Notes under the pieces: model-generated
What the model was told of the DNA's origin: nothing
The model's input: the letters and a program-made list of their open reading frames with translations, nothing else
The model's database searches: none
In this document: piece by piece, positions 28,605-36,546 of the stretch
Layout of the letters: every line of letters begins with the position of its first letter
Numbering within the stretch: position 1 is the stretch's first letter
Program-made: the position numbers and the translations under genes
NCBI GenBank assembly: GCA_963717445.1
Contig: OY970334.1
Coordinates: 2,728,001 to 2,792,000 of the forward strand
DNA length: 64,000 nucleotides
Source: JAGVPT01 sp963717445
GTDB taxonomy: Bacteria > Bacteroidota > Ignavibacteria > UBA10030 > UBA8401
Direction: 5' to 3'

Positions 28605-29062
28605 TGGCACGCTACTTTCTCGATACCGTAATCATTCTTGGTTATTTACGTTCAGCCCCGTATGCCGCAGTAGTTGAAAAAACCTTCTCACCATTTTCTC
28701 CCCCAAATCTTGCTGCAATGTCAGTAATTTCACGAGGCGAACTTGCATCGTTGGCGTATCGGAATAAATGGGGAACACCAAAGCAAACAACGTTGCATGA
28801 ATTATTAAAAAAGATACCACAAGTTGATATAGACGCCGACGCTGTTATTCAAATGTACGGCGAGATAGATGCATTTAGTCAAGGGTATCATCCTACCAAG
28901 TCACTGACAATCTCTGCACGCAATATGGGGAAAAATGATATTTGGATTGCGGCGACAGCAGTAATTTCTAACGCATCGTTGATTACCATCGATAAGGATT
29001 TTGATCATCTTAACGGAGAATTTCTATCGGTGATTTATATTGATCCTTCCTCAAAACCTTAA
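28604..29062 (+). CDS. PIN-domain protein (VapC-like)
   Basis: Probable RNase of the PIN fold, 152 aa. The acidic metal-site residues are visible: Asp7 in FLDTVIILGYL, Glu46 in ISRGELASLAY, Asp near residue 111 in MGKNDIWIAATAV, and Asp in ITIDKDFDHL. This matches VapC-type toxins in layout. The partner would normally be a short DNA-binding antitoxin, but the coupled upstream gene codes 326 aa. It could be a toxin-antitoxin or a defence module; the toxin role is inferred. Confidence 0.8.
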   Translation: MARYFLDTVIILGYLRSAPYAAVVEKTFSPFSPPNLAAMSVISRGELASLAYRNKWGTPKQTTLHELLKKIPQVDIDADAVIQMYGEIDAFSQGYHPTKSLTISARNMGKNDIWIAATAVISNASLITIDKDFDHLNGEFLSVIYIDPSSKP

Positions 29063-29134
29063 GGCATTTTCACCTCGTTCCCGATCTCCCCGCTAATCTG
29101 CCAAAAAGCAAGCGGACAAATGCTTGGGAACTGA

Positions 29135-29305
29135 GGAAAGCGAAGTTCTCCGCTAGAGGCGGGCAAGCACTTCGCAAAGAACATTGATATCGAGAAATCA
29201 ACTATCGTAAAAAATGCGACGGTTGATTCACCGAATTTCCGTCATCCTATAAATGAATTCAATAATGATTCAGTCAATGCAAAAATGCAACAACGTGCAT
29301 GGTAA
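29135..29305 (+). pseudogene. Possible coding remnant between the PIN and RhuM genes
   Basis: An open frame without a proper start (HFAKNIDIEKSTIVKNATV, then DSPNFRHPINEFNND, ending QQRAW and a stop at 29303-29305) looks protein-like but is not recognised. A GCGAAGT...ACTTCGC inverted repeat (29140-29176) lies at its beginning. The words GCAAGC and CTTCGCA here also occur near 30373 in the next gap. Otherwise the 29063-29321 gap seems empty. Confidence 0.25.
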
Positions 29306-29321
29306 TTTCCGGTATTGATTT

Positions 29322-30320
29322 ATGAAAAATCAGAGCGAAAATAAAGGCAAAGTAATCATTTACAAAACAGCGGGCGGGCGGGAAGCAATCGATGTCCGCT
29401 TAGAAAACGAAACTGTTTGGCTGAGTCAGACACAAATGGCGGCGTTATTTGGCAGAGATCGCGTGGCAATTACACAGCATATCGGCAATATTTTCAAGGA
29501 AAAAGAGTTGCAGAAAAAATCAGTATGTAAGGATTTCTTACGTACTGCGGCAGACGGAAAAACATATACAACGCAGTATTATAATCTTGATGTGATTATT
29601 TCCGTAGGTTATCGCGTAAAATCGAAACGAGGAACGCAGTTTAGAATCTGGGCGACAAATGTCCTTCGTGACCATCTGGTCAAAGGATATACCGTCAACA
29701 AAAAAGCACTTACCCGCACAACGGCAAACATTGCCGAGCTGCAAAAGACCATCTCACTTATCACCAGCGTTCGCGATAAAAAGCTTTCGTCCGATGAAGC
29801 ACGAGGACTGCTGACAATCATCAAGCAGTATGCTGATACGTGGACGACATTAGAGGCATACGATTCAGGTAAATTACAAAAGCGCATATCGTCAAAAAAA
29901 TCTGTTTTCCTTATGCTCGAAGAAGTCCGCGGAAGACTCGGTGAACTGAAAAAAGAATTGATGGGGAAAGGGGAAGCGAGCGATCTATTTGCCGCAGAAC
30001 AAGATCACGGTATTGAACAAATACTTGGCGCCGTGGACCAGACATTCGATGGTCAGGAGTTATATCCGAGCGTTGAAGAAAAAGCGGCGCATCTCCTGTA
30101 TTTTACGATCAAAGACCACCCGTTTGCAGACGGCAATAAACGAAGCGGTGCGTTTCTCTTTCTCGAATTTTTGAGAATAAACAATGCGTTGTTAAAAAAT
30201 AACGGGACGATGAAAATCAACGACACAGCATTGACCGCTCTTGCATTACTCGTTGCTGAAAGCAAGCCGAAAGAAAAAGAGCAGATGATCGCTTTGATAA
30301 CGAATTTGCTTAAGGATTAA
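29322..30320 (+). CDS. RhuM-Fic/DOC fusion protein
   Basis: 332 aa with two domains. The RhuM-type N-terminal part (about 10-130: VWLSQTQMAALFGRDR, TQYYNLDVIISVGYRVKS, FRIWATNVL) resembles a phage/virulence-type DNA-binding module. The C-terminal Fic/DOC part (about 190-325) carries the active motif HPFADGNKR at 266-274. Fic proteins transfer AMP, and Doc transfers phosphate, to a target protein; GNKR instead of GNGR is the Doc-like form. Such fusions are seen in accessory regions with toxin-antitoxin and defence genes, as here. No separate antitoxin is adjacent. Confidence 0.88.
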   Translation: MKNQSENKGKVIIYKTAGGREAIDVRLENETVWLSQTQMAALFGRDRVAITQHIGNIFKEKELQKKSVCKDFLRTAADGKTYTTQYYNLDVIISVGYRVKSKRGTQFRIWATNVLRDHLVKGYTVNKKALTRTTANIAELQKTISLITSVRDKKLSSDEARGLLTIIKQYADTWTTLEAYDSGKLQKRISSKKSVFLMLEEVRGRLGELKKELMGKGEASDLFAAEQDHGIEQILGAVDQTFDGQELYPSVEEKAAHLLYFTIKDHPFADGNKRSGAFLFLEFLRINNALLKNNGTMKINDTALTALALLVAESKPKEKEQMIALITNLLKD

Positions 30321-30454
30321 TCCACATCTAACTTCCAGGAAGCGCACGCCAATCAAACCTCTCCTCCCAATGCAAGCGCTTCGCAGAAGATATTGAGACA
30401 AAGGGAATCTAAAAGGAAATCCATTCGAACATCATCATCCACAAGGGGGAATCC

Positions 30455-30967
30455 ATGAAACACGTTCAATTGGTGCCGTCTGACCTTATCGAGCAACGAA
30501 TCTTTTTGCTACGAGGGCAAAGAGTGATGTTTGATAGAGATCTCGCGGAAATGTATGGCGTAGAAACGAAGTATCTCAACCGTCAGGTGAGGAGAAACCG
30601 AGAGCGATTTCCGCGAGAGTTCATGTTTCAGGTAACGAATAAGGAAAGAAATGAACTGGTGACAAATTGGCACCGGTTCGCATCTCTGAAGCATGCAAAC
30701 GAGCTGCCGTATGCATTCACCGAGCATGGAGTCGCAATGCTGTCGTCAGTTCTTCATGGCAAGCGGGCAATCCACATAAACATTCTCCTTATCAAAGTAT
30801 TCGTGAAGTTGCGAGAGATTCTCGCCAATCACAAGGAACTTGCACTGAGACTTAAGGAACTAGAACTGAGGATAAGCAAGCATGATGATTCAATCAGTGC
30901 AATCTTCGATGCGATACGCCAATTGATGGCTCCGCCCGAGAAACCGAAACGGCCGATTGGATTTTGA
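30455..30967 (+). CDS. ORF6N domain protein
   Basis: 170 aa. The ORF6N domain (about 5-90) has the family pattern: IEQRIFLLRGQRVMFDRDLA, EMYGVETKYLNRQVRRN, RFPREFMFQV, ELPYAFTEHGVAMLSSVL. It is followed by a helical coiled-coil-like tail (REILANHKELALRLKELE) and ends PEKPKRPIGF. ORF6N is thought to bind DNA and occurs in phages and bacterial accessory DNA. A second, broken copy with the same C-terminal PEKPKRPIGF lies at 35806-36397. It starts at ATG 30455 after AAGGGGGAA. Confidence 0.88.
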   Translation: MKHVQLVPSDLIEQRIFLLRGQRVMFDRDLAEMYGVETKYLNRQVRRNRERFPREFMFQVTNKERNELVTNWHRFASLKHANELPYAFTEHGVAMLSSVLHGKRAIHINILLIKVFVKLREILANHKELALRLKELELRISKHDDSISAIFDAIRQLMAPPEKPKRPIGF

Positions 30968-31042
30968 AGCCGAGTTGAGCTTGGAGCAAATCCTCATTTA
31001 ACAGGCACACGACGAAAACTCTGAATTTTTACGCATCGTTCG

Positions 31043-31072
31043 TTGAATCTCCCCACATATTCTTCTATATTT
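31043..31072 (+). promoter_or_regulatory. Possible promoter of radA
   Basis: TTG (31043-31045) and TATATTT (31066-31072) are 20 bases apart, with the ATG only five bases after the second box. No Shine-Dalgarno site is seen, so the mRNA may be leaderless. Confidence 0.35.
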
Positions 31073-31077
31073 AATCA

Positions 31078-32436
31078 ATGTCTAAGGTAACTACAAGATA
31101 CGTTTGCCAGTCGTGCGGCTACATGTCTCCTCGTTGGACGGGGAAATGTCCGAACTGCAATGAATGGAATACGTTCGTCGAGGAAGCGCCAACGCCGGCG
31201 AAGATTGCCCGCAAATCGGGAGGTGTCGCTTCAAAACTCGAGCCGGTTGCGCTGAAGGATGTCAACGGCTTTGAGGACGTTCGTTTCAAAACCGGTATCG
31301 CTGAATTCGACCGGGTGCTTGGGGGAGGATTGGTTTCCGGTTCGGTCGTCCTGCTCGGCGGCGACCCCGGCATCGGGAAATCGACATTGATGATGCAGGT
31401 CGCGCTCAAGCTCAGAGATAAAGTCATTCTCTACATCACCGGAGAAGAATCGCTCAAGCAGATTAAGCTGCGTGCGGAGCGCCTAGGAACGCAATCGAAT
31501 TCTGTCCTTCTTCTTCCTGAAACAAATTTGGAAATGATTTCCGACGTCATCGAACGGGGGAATCCCGATATCGTTGTCGTCGATTCGATACAGACGATGT
31601 TCCGTCCCGATTTGGAAAGTGCGCCGGGGAGCGTCGGGCAAGTGCGCGAAGCGACTGCGGTGCTCACGCGAATTGCCAAGTCGAAAAGCATCCCGTTAAT
31701 TCTTATCGGGCACGTTACGAAAGAAGGGATACTCGCCGGTCCGCGCGTTATCGAGCACATGGTCGATACCGTTCTACAATTTGAAGGAGAGCGGCATTAC
31801 TCGTACCGCATTCTTCGAGCAACAAAGAACCGGTTTGGCTCAACGAACGAGATTGGGATATTCGAAATGCACGACGACGGGATGCACGAGGTGAAGAATC
31901 CGTCCGAAGTATTTCTTTCCGAACGAACATACGGCGCGTCCGGAGCGACGATTGTCGCTACTCTGGAAGGGACACGGCCAATCCTGATCGAGGTACAGGC
32001 GCTGGTGAGCTCGACGAGCTACGGCCTTCCCCAAAGGACGGCGACGGGTTTCGACCTCGAACGTCTTCAAATGTTGTTGGCCGTCCTTGAGAAGAGGGTC
32101 GGTTTAAACCTCGGCTCGCAAGATGTTTTTGTGAACGTTGCGGGGGGAATTCGCATTGACGAGCCTGCTGCCGACCTTGGCATCGCCTCGTCCATTGTTT
32201 CCTCACTCCGCGATGTTCCCGTGGACTCACAAGCGGTCGCCATCGGTGAAATCGGTTTAGGGGGCGAGATCCGCACTATTGCCCACAGCGAGAAACGTGT
32301 GCAGGAAGCGGCGAAACTTGGGTTCAAAAAAATTATCGTTCCCAAAAACAACCTCAAACATTTGAAAAATGCGAACGGAATTTCCATCGTCGGTGTTGAA
32401 ACGATCAGTCAGGCGATCAAGGAATTAGTTGGTTAG
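31078..32436 (+). CDS. radA: DNA repair protein RadA/Sms
   Basis: RecA-like ATPase that promotes branch migration in homologous recombination. In order: N-terminal zinc finger (CQSCGYMSPRWTGKCPNC, 10-27), Walker A GGDPGIGKST (about 94-103), Walker B IVVVDSIQT, the RadA-specific KNRFGSTNEIG motif, and a C-terminal Lon-protease-like domain (VNVAGGIRIDEPAADLGIA). 452 aa matches the family. The repeat-filled gap after it (32437-32543) carries no gene. Confidence 0.97.
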   Translation: MSKVTTRYVCQSCGYMSPRWTGKCPNCNEWNTFVEEAPTPAKIARKSGGVASKLEPVALKDVNGFEDVRFKTGIAEFDRVLGGGLVSGSVVLLGGDPGIGKSTLMMQVALKLRDKVILYITGEESLKQIKLRAERLGTQSNSVLLLPETNLEMISDVIERGNPDIVVVDSIQTMFRPDLESAPGSVGQVREATAVLTRIAKSKSIPLILIGHVTKEGILAGPRVIEHMVDTVLQFEGERHYSYRILRATKNRFGSTNEIGIFEMHDDGMHEVKNPSEVFLSERTYGASGATIVATLEGTRPILIEVQALVSSTSYGLPQRTATGFDLERLQMLLAVLEKRVGLNLGSQDVFVNVAGGIRIDEPAADLGIASSIVSSLRDVPVDSQAVAIGEIGLGGEIRTIAHSEKRVQEAAKLGFKKIIVPKNNLKHLKNANGISIVGVETISQAIKELVG

Positions 32437-32447
32437 TGCGGAGTTCT

Positions 32448-32535
32448 TAGTCCGTAGTCCTTAGTCCTTAGTCCGTAGTCTTTAGTTTGTTATCTTATCT
32501 GTAATTCATAATTATTAATTCTTAATTATTAATTA
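32448..32535. repeat. Low-complexity reiterated words (TCCTTAGTCCGTAG, then TTAATTATTAATTA)
   Basis: Several overlapping copies of TTAGTCCGTAG-type words are followed by AATTCTTAATTATT-type words. Similar AGTCCTTAGTCC words occur at 42118-42145. No gene is visible. Confidence 0.55.
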
Positions 32536-32543
32536 TCGATTCC

Positions 32544-33014
32544 GTGGCCGACAATACGTTTATGAAAGAGGCCATCGAGCTTTCGCGAAAAAACATCCGT
32601 GAAGGCAAGGGGGGGCCGTTCGCAACAGTCGTGGTAAAAGAGGGGAAAATCATCGCTAGCGGGACAAACCTTGTGACCTCGACCAACGACCCGACGGCAC
32701 ATGCTGAAGTTGTTGCAATCCGCGAAGCATGCCGCGCTCTCGGCACATTTCAATTGACCGGCTGCGAACTGTATACTTCATGCGAGCCGTGCCCGATGTG
32801 CCTCGGCGCCATCTATTGGGCCCGTCCCGACAAAATATTCTATGCGAACACGCACATCGATGCCGCTGGAATCGGGTTCGACGATTTTTTCATCTATAAG
32901 GAGATTGCCCTTCCAATCGCCGGGCGAAAAATTCCGATGGTTCAAATGATGCGCAATGAGGCTTTCATCGCTTTCGAGGAATGGCAAAAAACGAAAAATA
33001 AGGCTCGATATTAA
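32544..33014 (+). CDS. guaD: Guanine deaminase
   Basis: Zinc-dependent deaminase converting guanine to xanthine in purine salvage. The zinc site is visible: HAE in PTAHAEVVAIREA, and PCPMC in SCEPCPMCLGAIYWARP. The whole 156-aa sequence, including GFDDFFIYKEI and the C-terminal AFEEWQ segment, follows B. subtilis GuaD (also 156 aa) more than the tRNA deaminase TadA. A GTG at 32544 gives the full N-terminus; ATG 32562 is the alternative. Confidence 0.88.
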   Translation: MADNTFMKEAIELSRKNIREGKGGPFATVVVKEGKIIASGTNLVTSTNDPTAHAEVVAIREACRALGTFQLTGCELYTSCEPCPMCLGAIYWARPDKIFYANTHIDAAGIGFDDFFIYKEIALPIAGRKIPMVQMMRNEAFIAFEEWQKTKNKARY

Positions 33015-33032
33015 GAAAGTTAGAAAGGAAAA

Positions 33033-33139
33033 AGTGAAAAGTTAAAAGTGAAAAGGTAAAAATGAAGGAAAATTTAGAGAGTGAGTATATCCTGAGTCCT
33101 ACATTATCCTTTTTCATTTTGCACTTTTAACTTTTCACT
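33033..33139. repeat. AT-rich inverted repeat upstream of rdgB
   Basis: AGTGAAAAGTTAAAAGTG (33033-33050) has a perfect 18-base inverted copy at 33122-33139, so the gap can fold into a long stem just before the rdgB ribosome site. Confidence 0.7.
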
Positions 33140-33151
33140 GAAGGATCTACA

Positions 33152-33748
33152 ATGGAAATTCTCATCGCAACCAATAACCGGCACAAGGTCGACGAAATAT
33201 CAAATCTGCTTGAACCCCAACAATGGATGGTGAAAAGCTTAATCGATTTTCCAGGCCTTCCAAAAACTATCGAAGACCTTCCGACGCTGGAAGGAAATGC
33301 TCTCAAGAAAGCGCGCGATGCATTCGAAGCGACCGGCTTGCTCTCCCTTGCCGACAATACAGGCCTGGAATGCTATTATCTCGAACTGAAACCGGGGGTT
33401 CTGTCCGCGCGCTACGCAGGTGAGAATGCAACGTATGCAGACAACAACGCAAAACTTTTAAATGCCTTGAAAGGTGTTCCGCCTCGCCGGCGCAATGCAC
33501 GTTTTCGAACCGTCATTGCCGTTGTCGGTAAAAATATTCAAAAAGTGGCTGAAGGAAAGGTCGGAGGTGATATTGCAGAATCCCCCCGTGGGACCGGCGG
33601 ATTCGGCTACGACCCGCTTTTTATACCGCACGGTTTAAAGAAAACGTACGCCGAAATGACGATGGACGAAAAAAACAAGATCAGCCACAGGGCGATGGCG
33701 GTTGCGAATGCGATTGAGGTGCTCAAGGCGATCGAAATAAAAAGTTAA
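33152..33748 (+). CDS. rdgB: RdgB/HAM1 family dITP/XTP pyrophosphatase
   Basis: House-cleaning enzyme hydrolysing dITP, ITP and XTP to monophosphates, keeping deaminated purines out of nucleic acids. Motifs: IATNNRHKVDEI at the N-terminus, the substrate loop LADNTGLEC (about 66-74; usually ADDSGLxV), and GTGGFGYDPLF with the downstream SHRAMA segment. 198 aa is typical. ATG 33152 has a GAAGGA site. It may share a purine theme with guaD upstream. Confidence 0.93.
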   Translation: MEILIATNNRHKVDEISNLLEPQQWMVKSLIDFPGLPKTIEDLPTLEGNALKKARDAFEATGLLSLADNTGLECYYLELKPGVLSARYAGENATYADNNAKLLNALKGVPPRRRNARFRTVIAVVGKNIQKVAEGKVGGDIAESPRGTGGFGYDPLFIPHGLKKTYAEMTMDEKNKISHRAMAVANAIEVLKAIEIKS

Positions 33749-33749
33749 A

Positions 33750-33840
33750 AGTGTAAAGTTAAAAGTTAAAATCTCTGTTAATCACCACTCGGCAAAATCT
33801 TCCTAACTTTTCACTTTTAATTTTTAATTCTTAATTCTTA
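33750..33840. repeat. AT-rich inverted reiterated words between convergent genes
   Basis: AAAGTTAAAAGTTAAAA words (about 33757-33772) face AACTTTTCACTTTTAATTT (about 33808-33827), then TTAATTCTTAATTC units. They lie between the rdgB stop and the - strand haem-domain gene and could end both transcripts. Confidence 0.5.
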
Positions 33841-33841
33841 A

Positions 33842-34315
33842 TTATTCTCCTCCTCCGGTCAACCCGTCCCGTACCCGTTCCGTCCAGTCCATAATTGAAT
33901 CCCTGTCTGCTGCCGTGAGCCTGGCGTCTTTATGAATATAGAGATACTCCTGTTTCGGCATATCCCCTTTTGACACCTCCTCATAAATTTCTCCCAGTTT
34001 CAACACGCGTTTGCTCTTCGTATATCTTCCCCAGTCAGAAAAATTGAGATTTCCCCGCCCCTTTCTGACATCGTCTGCGACGAGCCACGAAACAGGTGCA
34101 ACGTAACTGTACCATGGCCAGTGTGTTTCGTTTGAATGGCAATCGAAGCACGCCGTTGTAAGCAATTTCGACACCGGCGGTGTGAACTCTGCCTGCGCTG
34201 CGATGGTCATCGATTGGTCGGTTGGCGGATTCGACCTGTCGGGCTGTCGAAATTGAATGAGAATAATAACCGCCGCCACAATTATTCCAGCCCATCGAAG
34301 TATCTTTTTCAACAC
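33842..34315 (-). CDS. Haem-binding domain protein (single CxxCH)
   Basis: 157 aa with an N-terminal membrane anchor (KILRWAGIIVAAVIILI) and the Haem_bd pattern: CFDCHSNETHWPWYSYVAPVSW, one haem c site, followed by GRGNLNFSDW and a C-terminal DWTERVRDGL. Likely a periplasmic anchored cytochrome-like protein. GTG 34315 is chosen because it has GGAG seven bases ahead and begins the anchor; the frame is open to 34405 inside the upstream gene. It is the last gene of the macro-domain/thioesterase operon. Confidence 0.8.
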   Translation of the reverse strand: MLKKILRWAGIIVAAVIILIQFRQPDRSNPPTDQSMTIAAQAEFTPPVSKLLTTACFDCHSNETHWPWYSYVAPVSWLVADDVRKGRGNLNFSDWGRYTKSKRVLKLGEIYEEVSKGDMPKQEYLYIHKDARLTAADRDSIMDWTERVRDGLTGGGE

Positions 34316-34343
34316 TCTTTCTCCGTCCAGTTTTTTGTTAGAC

Positions 34344-34766
34344 TTATTTTGGGAAAGCTTCGAGCTGCCGTCTGAACTCTTCCGGGAAAGCAACCGGCCT
34401 TCCACTCTCCATTTTCACGAAAAGACCAGTCTGTTCTGCTGTCGCAACAATAGTTCCATTAACAATAAATTCCGCCGAAAGAATCCCTTTGACATTTCCC
34501 ATCTCGCTCGCCCACATCGTGCCGGCCACCGAATCAAAAAGCTTTACGGGACGCTTGTACTCGATTGCCGTCCGCATGACAACCGGTGCAATTCCTCGTT
34601 TCATCAACGTGTTGAGAGGAAGATATGTATCCAGCACCAGCATTCGCAGATCCTCAAGCCAGCGGATATAGACGATGTTGCTGACGTGTCCGGCAAAATC
34701 TATGTCGTACGTTTTCGGCTGAAACGCCAATTCAACACGGAGCGGTCTTCGGTCATCTGACGGCAT
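34344..34766 (-). CDS. Acyl-CoA thioesterase, hotdog fold (4HBT/YbgC-like)
   Basis: 140 aa, one hotdog domain. The active-site region is YDIDFAGHVSNIVYIRWLED, where the Asp (YDIDFAGHV) corresponds to the catalytic Asp of the 4-hydroxybenzoyl-CoA thioesterase family. VKLFDSVAGTMW and KGILSAEFIVNG are the central strands. The substrate is unknown. It overlaps the macro-domain gene by 14 bases and is 28 bases ahead of the haem-domain start. Confidence 0.85.
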   Translation of the reverse strand: MPSDDRRPLRVELAFQPKTYDIDFAGHVSNIVYIRWLEDLRMLVLDTYLPLNTLMKRGIAPVVMRTAIEYKRPVKLFDSVAGTMWASEMGNVKGILSAEFIVNGTIVATAEQTGLFVKMESGRPVAFPEEFRRQLEAFPK

Positions 34767-35280
34767 CGGTCAATTCCTTCATCGAGTTGGAGTAGATGTG
34801 ATAATCGCTGTGCGAGAAGCAGACAAGAATAATTTTTTCAGGAAAAACAGCAGCGGAAAGATACGATGCTGTAGTTTTCAAAGCAATTCGTGAAGCGCGC
34901 TTTATCGGAAATCCGTACGCCCCCGTACTGATAGACGGAAAGGCAATTGTCTTTAATTGATGTTTTGTGGCAAGCATAAGACTGCTTGTGTAGCATTGGG
35001 CGAGTAATTCGTCCTCGCGATTGTTTCCGCCGTGCCAGACCGGACCGACGGTATGAATCACCCACCATGCAGGAAGATTGTATCCTTTGGTAATTTTCGC
35101 CTCGCCCGTTTCGCATCCGTTCAGTGTCCGGCACTCTTCGAGAAGTTTCGGCCCCGCTGCCCGATGAATTGCGCCGTCGACGCCTCCACCTCCTAGCAGC
35201 GTACTGTTCGCGGCGTTGACGATCGCATCGACGTTTTGCTTGGTTATGTCGCCTTCGATGATGGAAATTCGCTCTATCAT
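34753..35280 (-). CDS. Macro-domain protein (ADP-ribose/O-acetyl-ADP-ribose processing)
   Basis: 175 aa, close to YmdB-type O-acetyl-ADP-ribose deacetylases. Ligand-binding loops are intact: DITKQNVDAIVNAANSTLLG, GGGVDGAIHRAAG and the phosphate loop SISTGAYGFP. It begins the three-gene - strand operon with the overlapping thioesterase. The 128 bases upstream hold its promoter and a dispersed ACGCAAAG repeat. Confidence 0.93.
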   Translation of the reverse strand: MIERISIIEGDITKQNVDAIVNAANSTLLGGGGVDGAIHRAAGPKLLEECRTLNGCETGEAKITKGYNLPAWWVIHTVGPVWHGGNNREDELLAQCYTSSLMLATKHQLKTIAFPSISTGAYGFPIKRASRIALKTTASYLSAAVFPEKIILVCFSHSDYHIYSNSMKELTDAVR

Positions 35281-35315
35281 GAATTAAGCTTTCTGAAAAT
35301 CCGAAAGTTAGCCTC

Positions 35316-35380
35316 ACGCAAAGTCGCCAAGGCGCCAAATATTTAAAAATGAACCTTATACTGCTTTGCGTCTTGGCGCG
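35316..35380. repeat. Dispersed ACGCAAAG...CTTTGCGT repeat, copy 1
   Basis: Inverted words ACGCAAAG (35316-35323) and CTTTGCGT (35364-35371), with CGCCAAGGCGCC, TTTAAAAAT and TCTTGGCGCG inside or beside them. A second copy with the same order of words lies at 42243-42306. Confidence 0.6.
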
Positions 35381-35408
35381 ACAGTACGTTCAGGTTTTCA
35401 AATTCCAA

Positions 35409-35738
35409 TCACCATTTTTTGAAAACGAAAAACGCTGCAGCAACGAGCAGCAGAAAACCGACAACGTAATTCCATCTCAATTCTTCTTTAAGGTAGACAA
35501 CCGAGAAGACGCTGAACACAACGAGGGTGATGACTTCCTGAATGGTCTTTAACTGTGCGCCGGAGAATTGATACGAGCCGATCCTATTAGCCGGTACCTG
35601 AAAACAATACTCGAAAAACGCGATAAGCCAGCTAGCGAGAACCACCTTCCATAACGAAACATCTCTGAATTTCAAATGACCGTACCAAGCGAATGTCATA
35701 AAAATATTCGATATGGTAAGAAGACCGACTGTTTTCAT
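35409..35738 (-). CDS. DMT-like small membrane protein (DUF486)
   Basis: 109 aa, four hydrophobic helices, and the DUF486 pattern: NIFMTFAWYGHLKF, AFFEYCFQVPANRIG and LKTIQEVITLVVFSVFSV. It is related to the drug/metabolite transporter superfamily; no substrate is known. Monocistronic on the - strand. Confidence 0.88.
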   Translation of the reverse strand: MKTVGLLTISNIFMTFAWYGHLKFRDVSLWKVVLASWLIAFFEYCFQVPANRIGSYQFSGAQLKTIQEVITLVVFSVFSVVYLKEELRWNYVVGFLLLVAAAFFVFKKW

Positions 35739-35805
35739 ACATCTCCTCGATCGTGAATGGATTTTCGCCTCATCTATGATACAAAAAATTTTATTATTTT
35801 ACATT

Positions 35806-36397
35806 TCAAAATCCAATCGGCCGTTTTGGTTTCTCGGGCACAACCATCAATTGATGTATCGCCTCGAAGATTGCCCGTATTTCTTCATCGTGATTCTCGA
35901 CTTTCATTTCAAGTTGACTCAGTTTTAAGGCAAGCTCTTTGCGGGTTGAAAGAATCTCCCGGAGTTTTACAAAGGCACGCGGCGAAGCCATCCCTTCGGG
36001 ACATTATTGTGATGTTCATTTGAATGGCGCGGGCGCTCCGCAAGACAGTCGACAGCATGGCTACTCCTTGTTCCATAAATGCATACGGAATTGAACCGCC
36101 AAAAAATTTTCTGTGTGGTATCACATTTTGTGATACCAGCAAATCTGCCTCCCGTTCTGATAATTGAAACATAAAGTCCGAGGGAAATCTACGGGTATTT
36201 CGCTTCACGGCTTGGTTCAATGTGCGGGTTTCAACGCCATAGAGTTCGGCGAGATGAACGCTTATCATCACTCTATGCCCGCGGATTACAAAGATCCTGT
36301 TTTCGATTTGAGCGTTCGGAACAATTTCTGATTTTAGTGCAAAGCAGAAACCCACCGCCTGTGGCGGTGGTTGTGTTCGATTGGCTATGCCTGTCAT
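35806..36397 (-). pseudogene. ORF6N domain gene broken by a short palindromic insertion
   Basis: The 5' part (36397-35909) codes a normal ORF6N domain (RIFVIRGHRVMISVHLAELY, GVETRTLNQAVKRN, PYAFMEQGVAMLSTVL). The 3' part in another frame (35991-35806) codes FVKLREILSTRKELALKL and the final PEKPKRPIGF shared with the intact copy at 30455-30967. Between the NITIM and RAFVKL codons lie 22 extra bases made of two mini-hairpins (CCCGAAGGG and GGCTTCGCC); 22 is not a multiple of 3, so the frame breaks. The first codons also run into another palindrome (36353-36371). Confidence 0.82.
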
Positions 36398-36504
36398 TCC
36401 GGTCGAGTCCCGCTTTCAGGCGGGACGAAGAACCGGTCGAAGACTCGACTCGTTGAGAATCCAATTCCGTTGATTGACTCTGGATTCCGCGTCAAGCGCG
36501 GAAT
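36353..36504. repeat. Cluster of short GC-rich palindromes
   Basis: CCACCGCC/GGCGGTGG (36353-36371), GTCCCGC/GCGGGAC (36408-36427) and ATTCCGCG/CGCGGAAT (36484-36504). They are packed between the broken ORF6N gene and the ISP-like enzyme. No gene is seen in 36398-36598. Confidence 0.65.
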
Positions 36505-36527
36505 GACTTGCTTTTTCTTTTCAAAAG

Positions 36528-36546
36528 CCACCATCTTTGATGGTGG
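36528..36546 (-). terminator. Terminator of the ISP-like gene
   Basis: CCACCATC/GATGGTGG stem with a 3-base loop, followed on the - strand by CTTTTG. It lies ~55 bases beyond the stop of the restriction enzyme gene. Confidence 0.6.
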
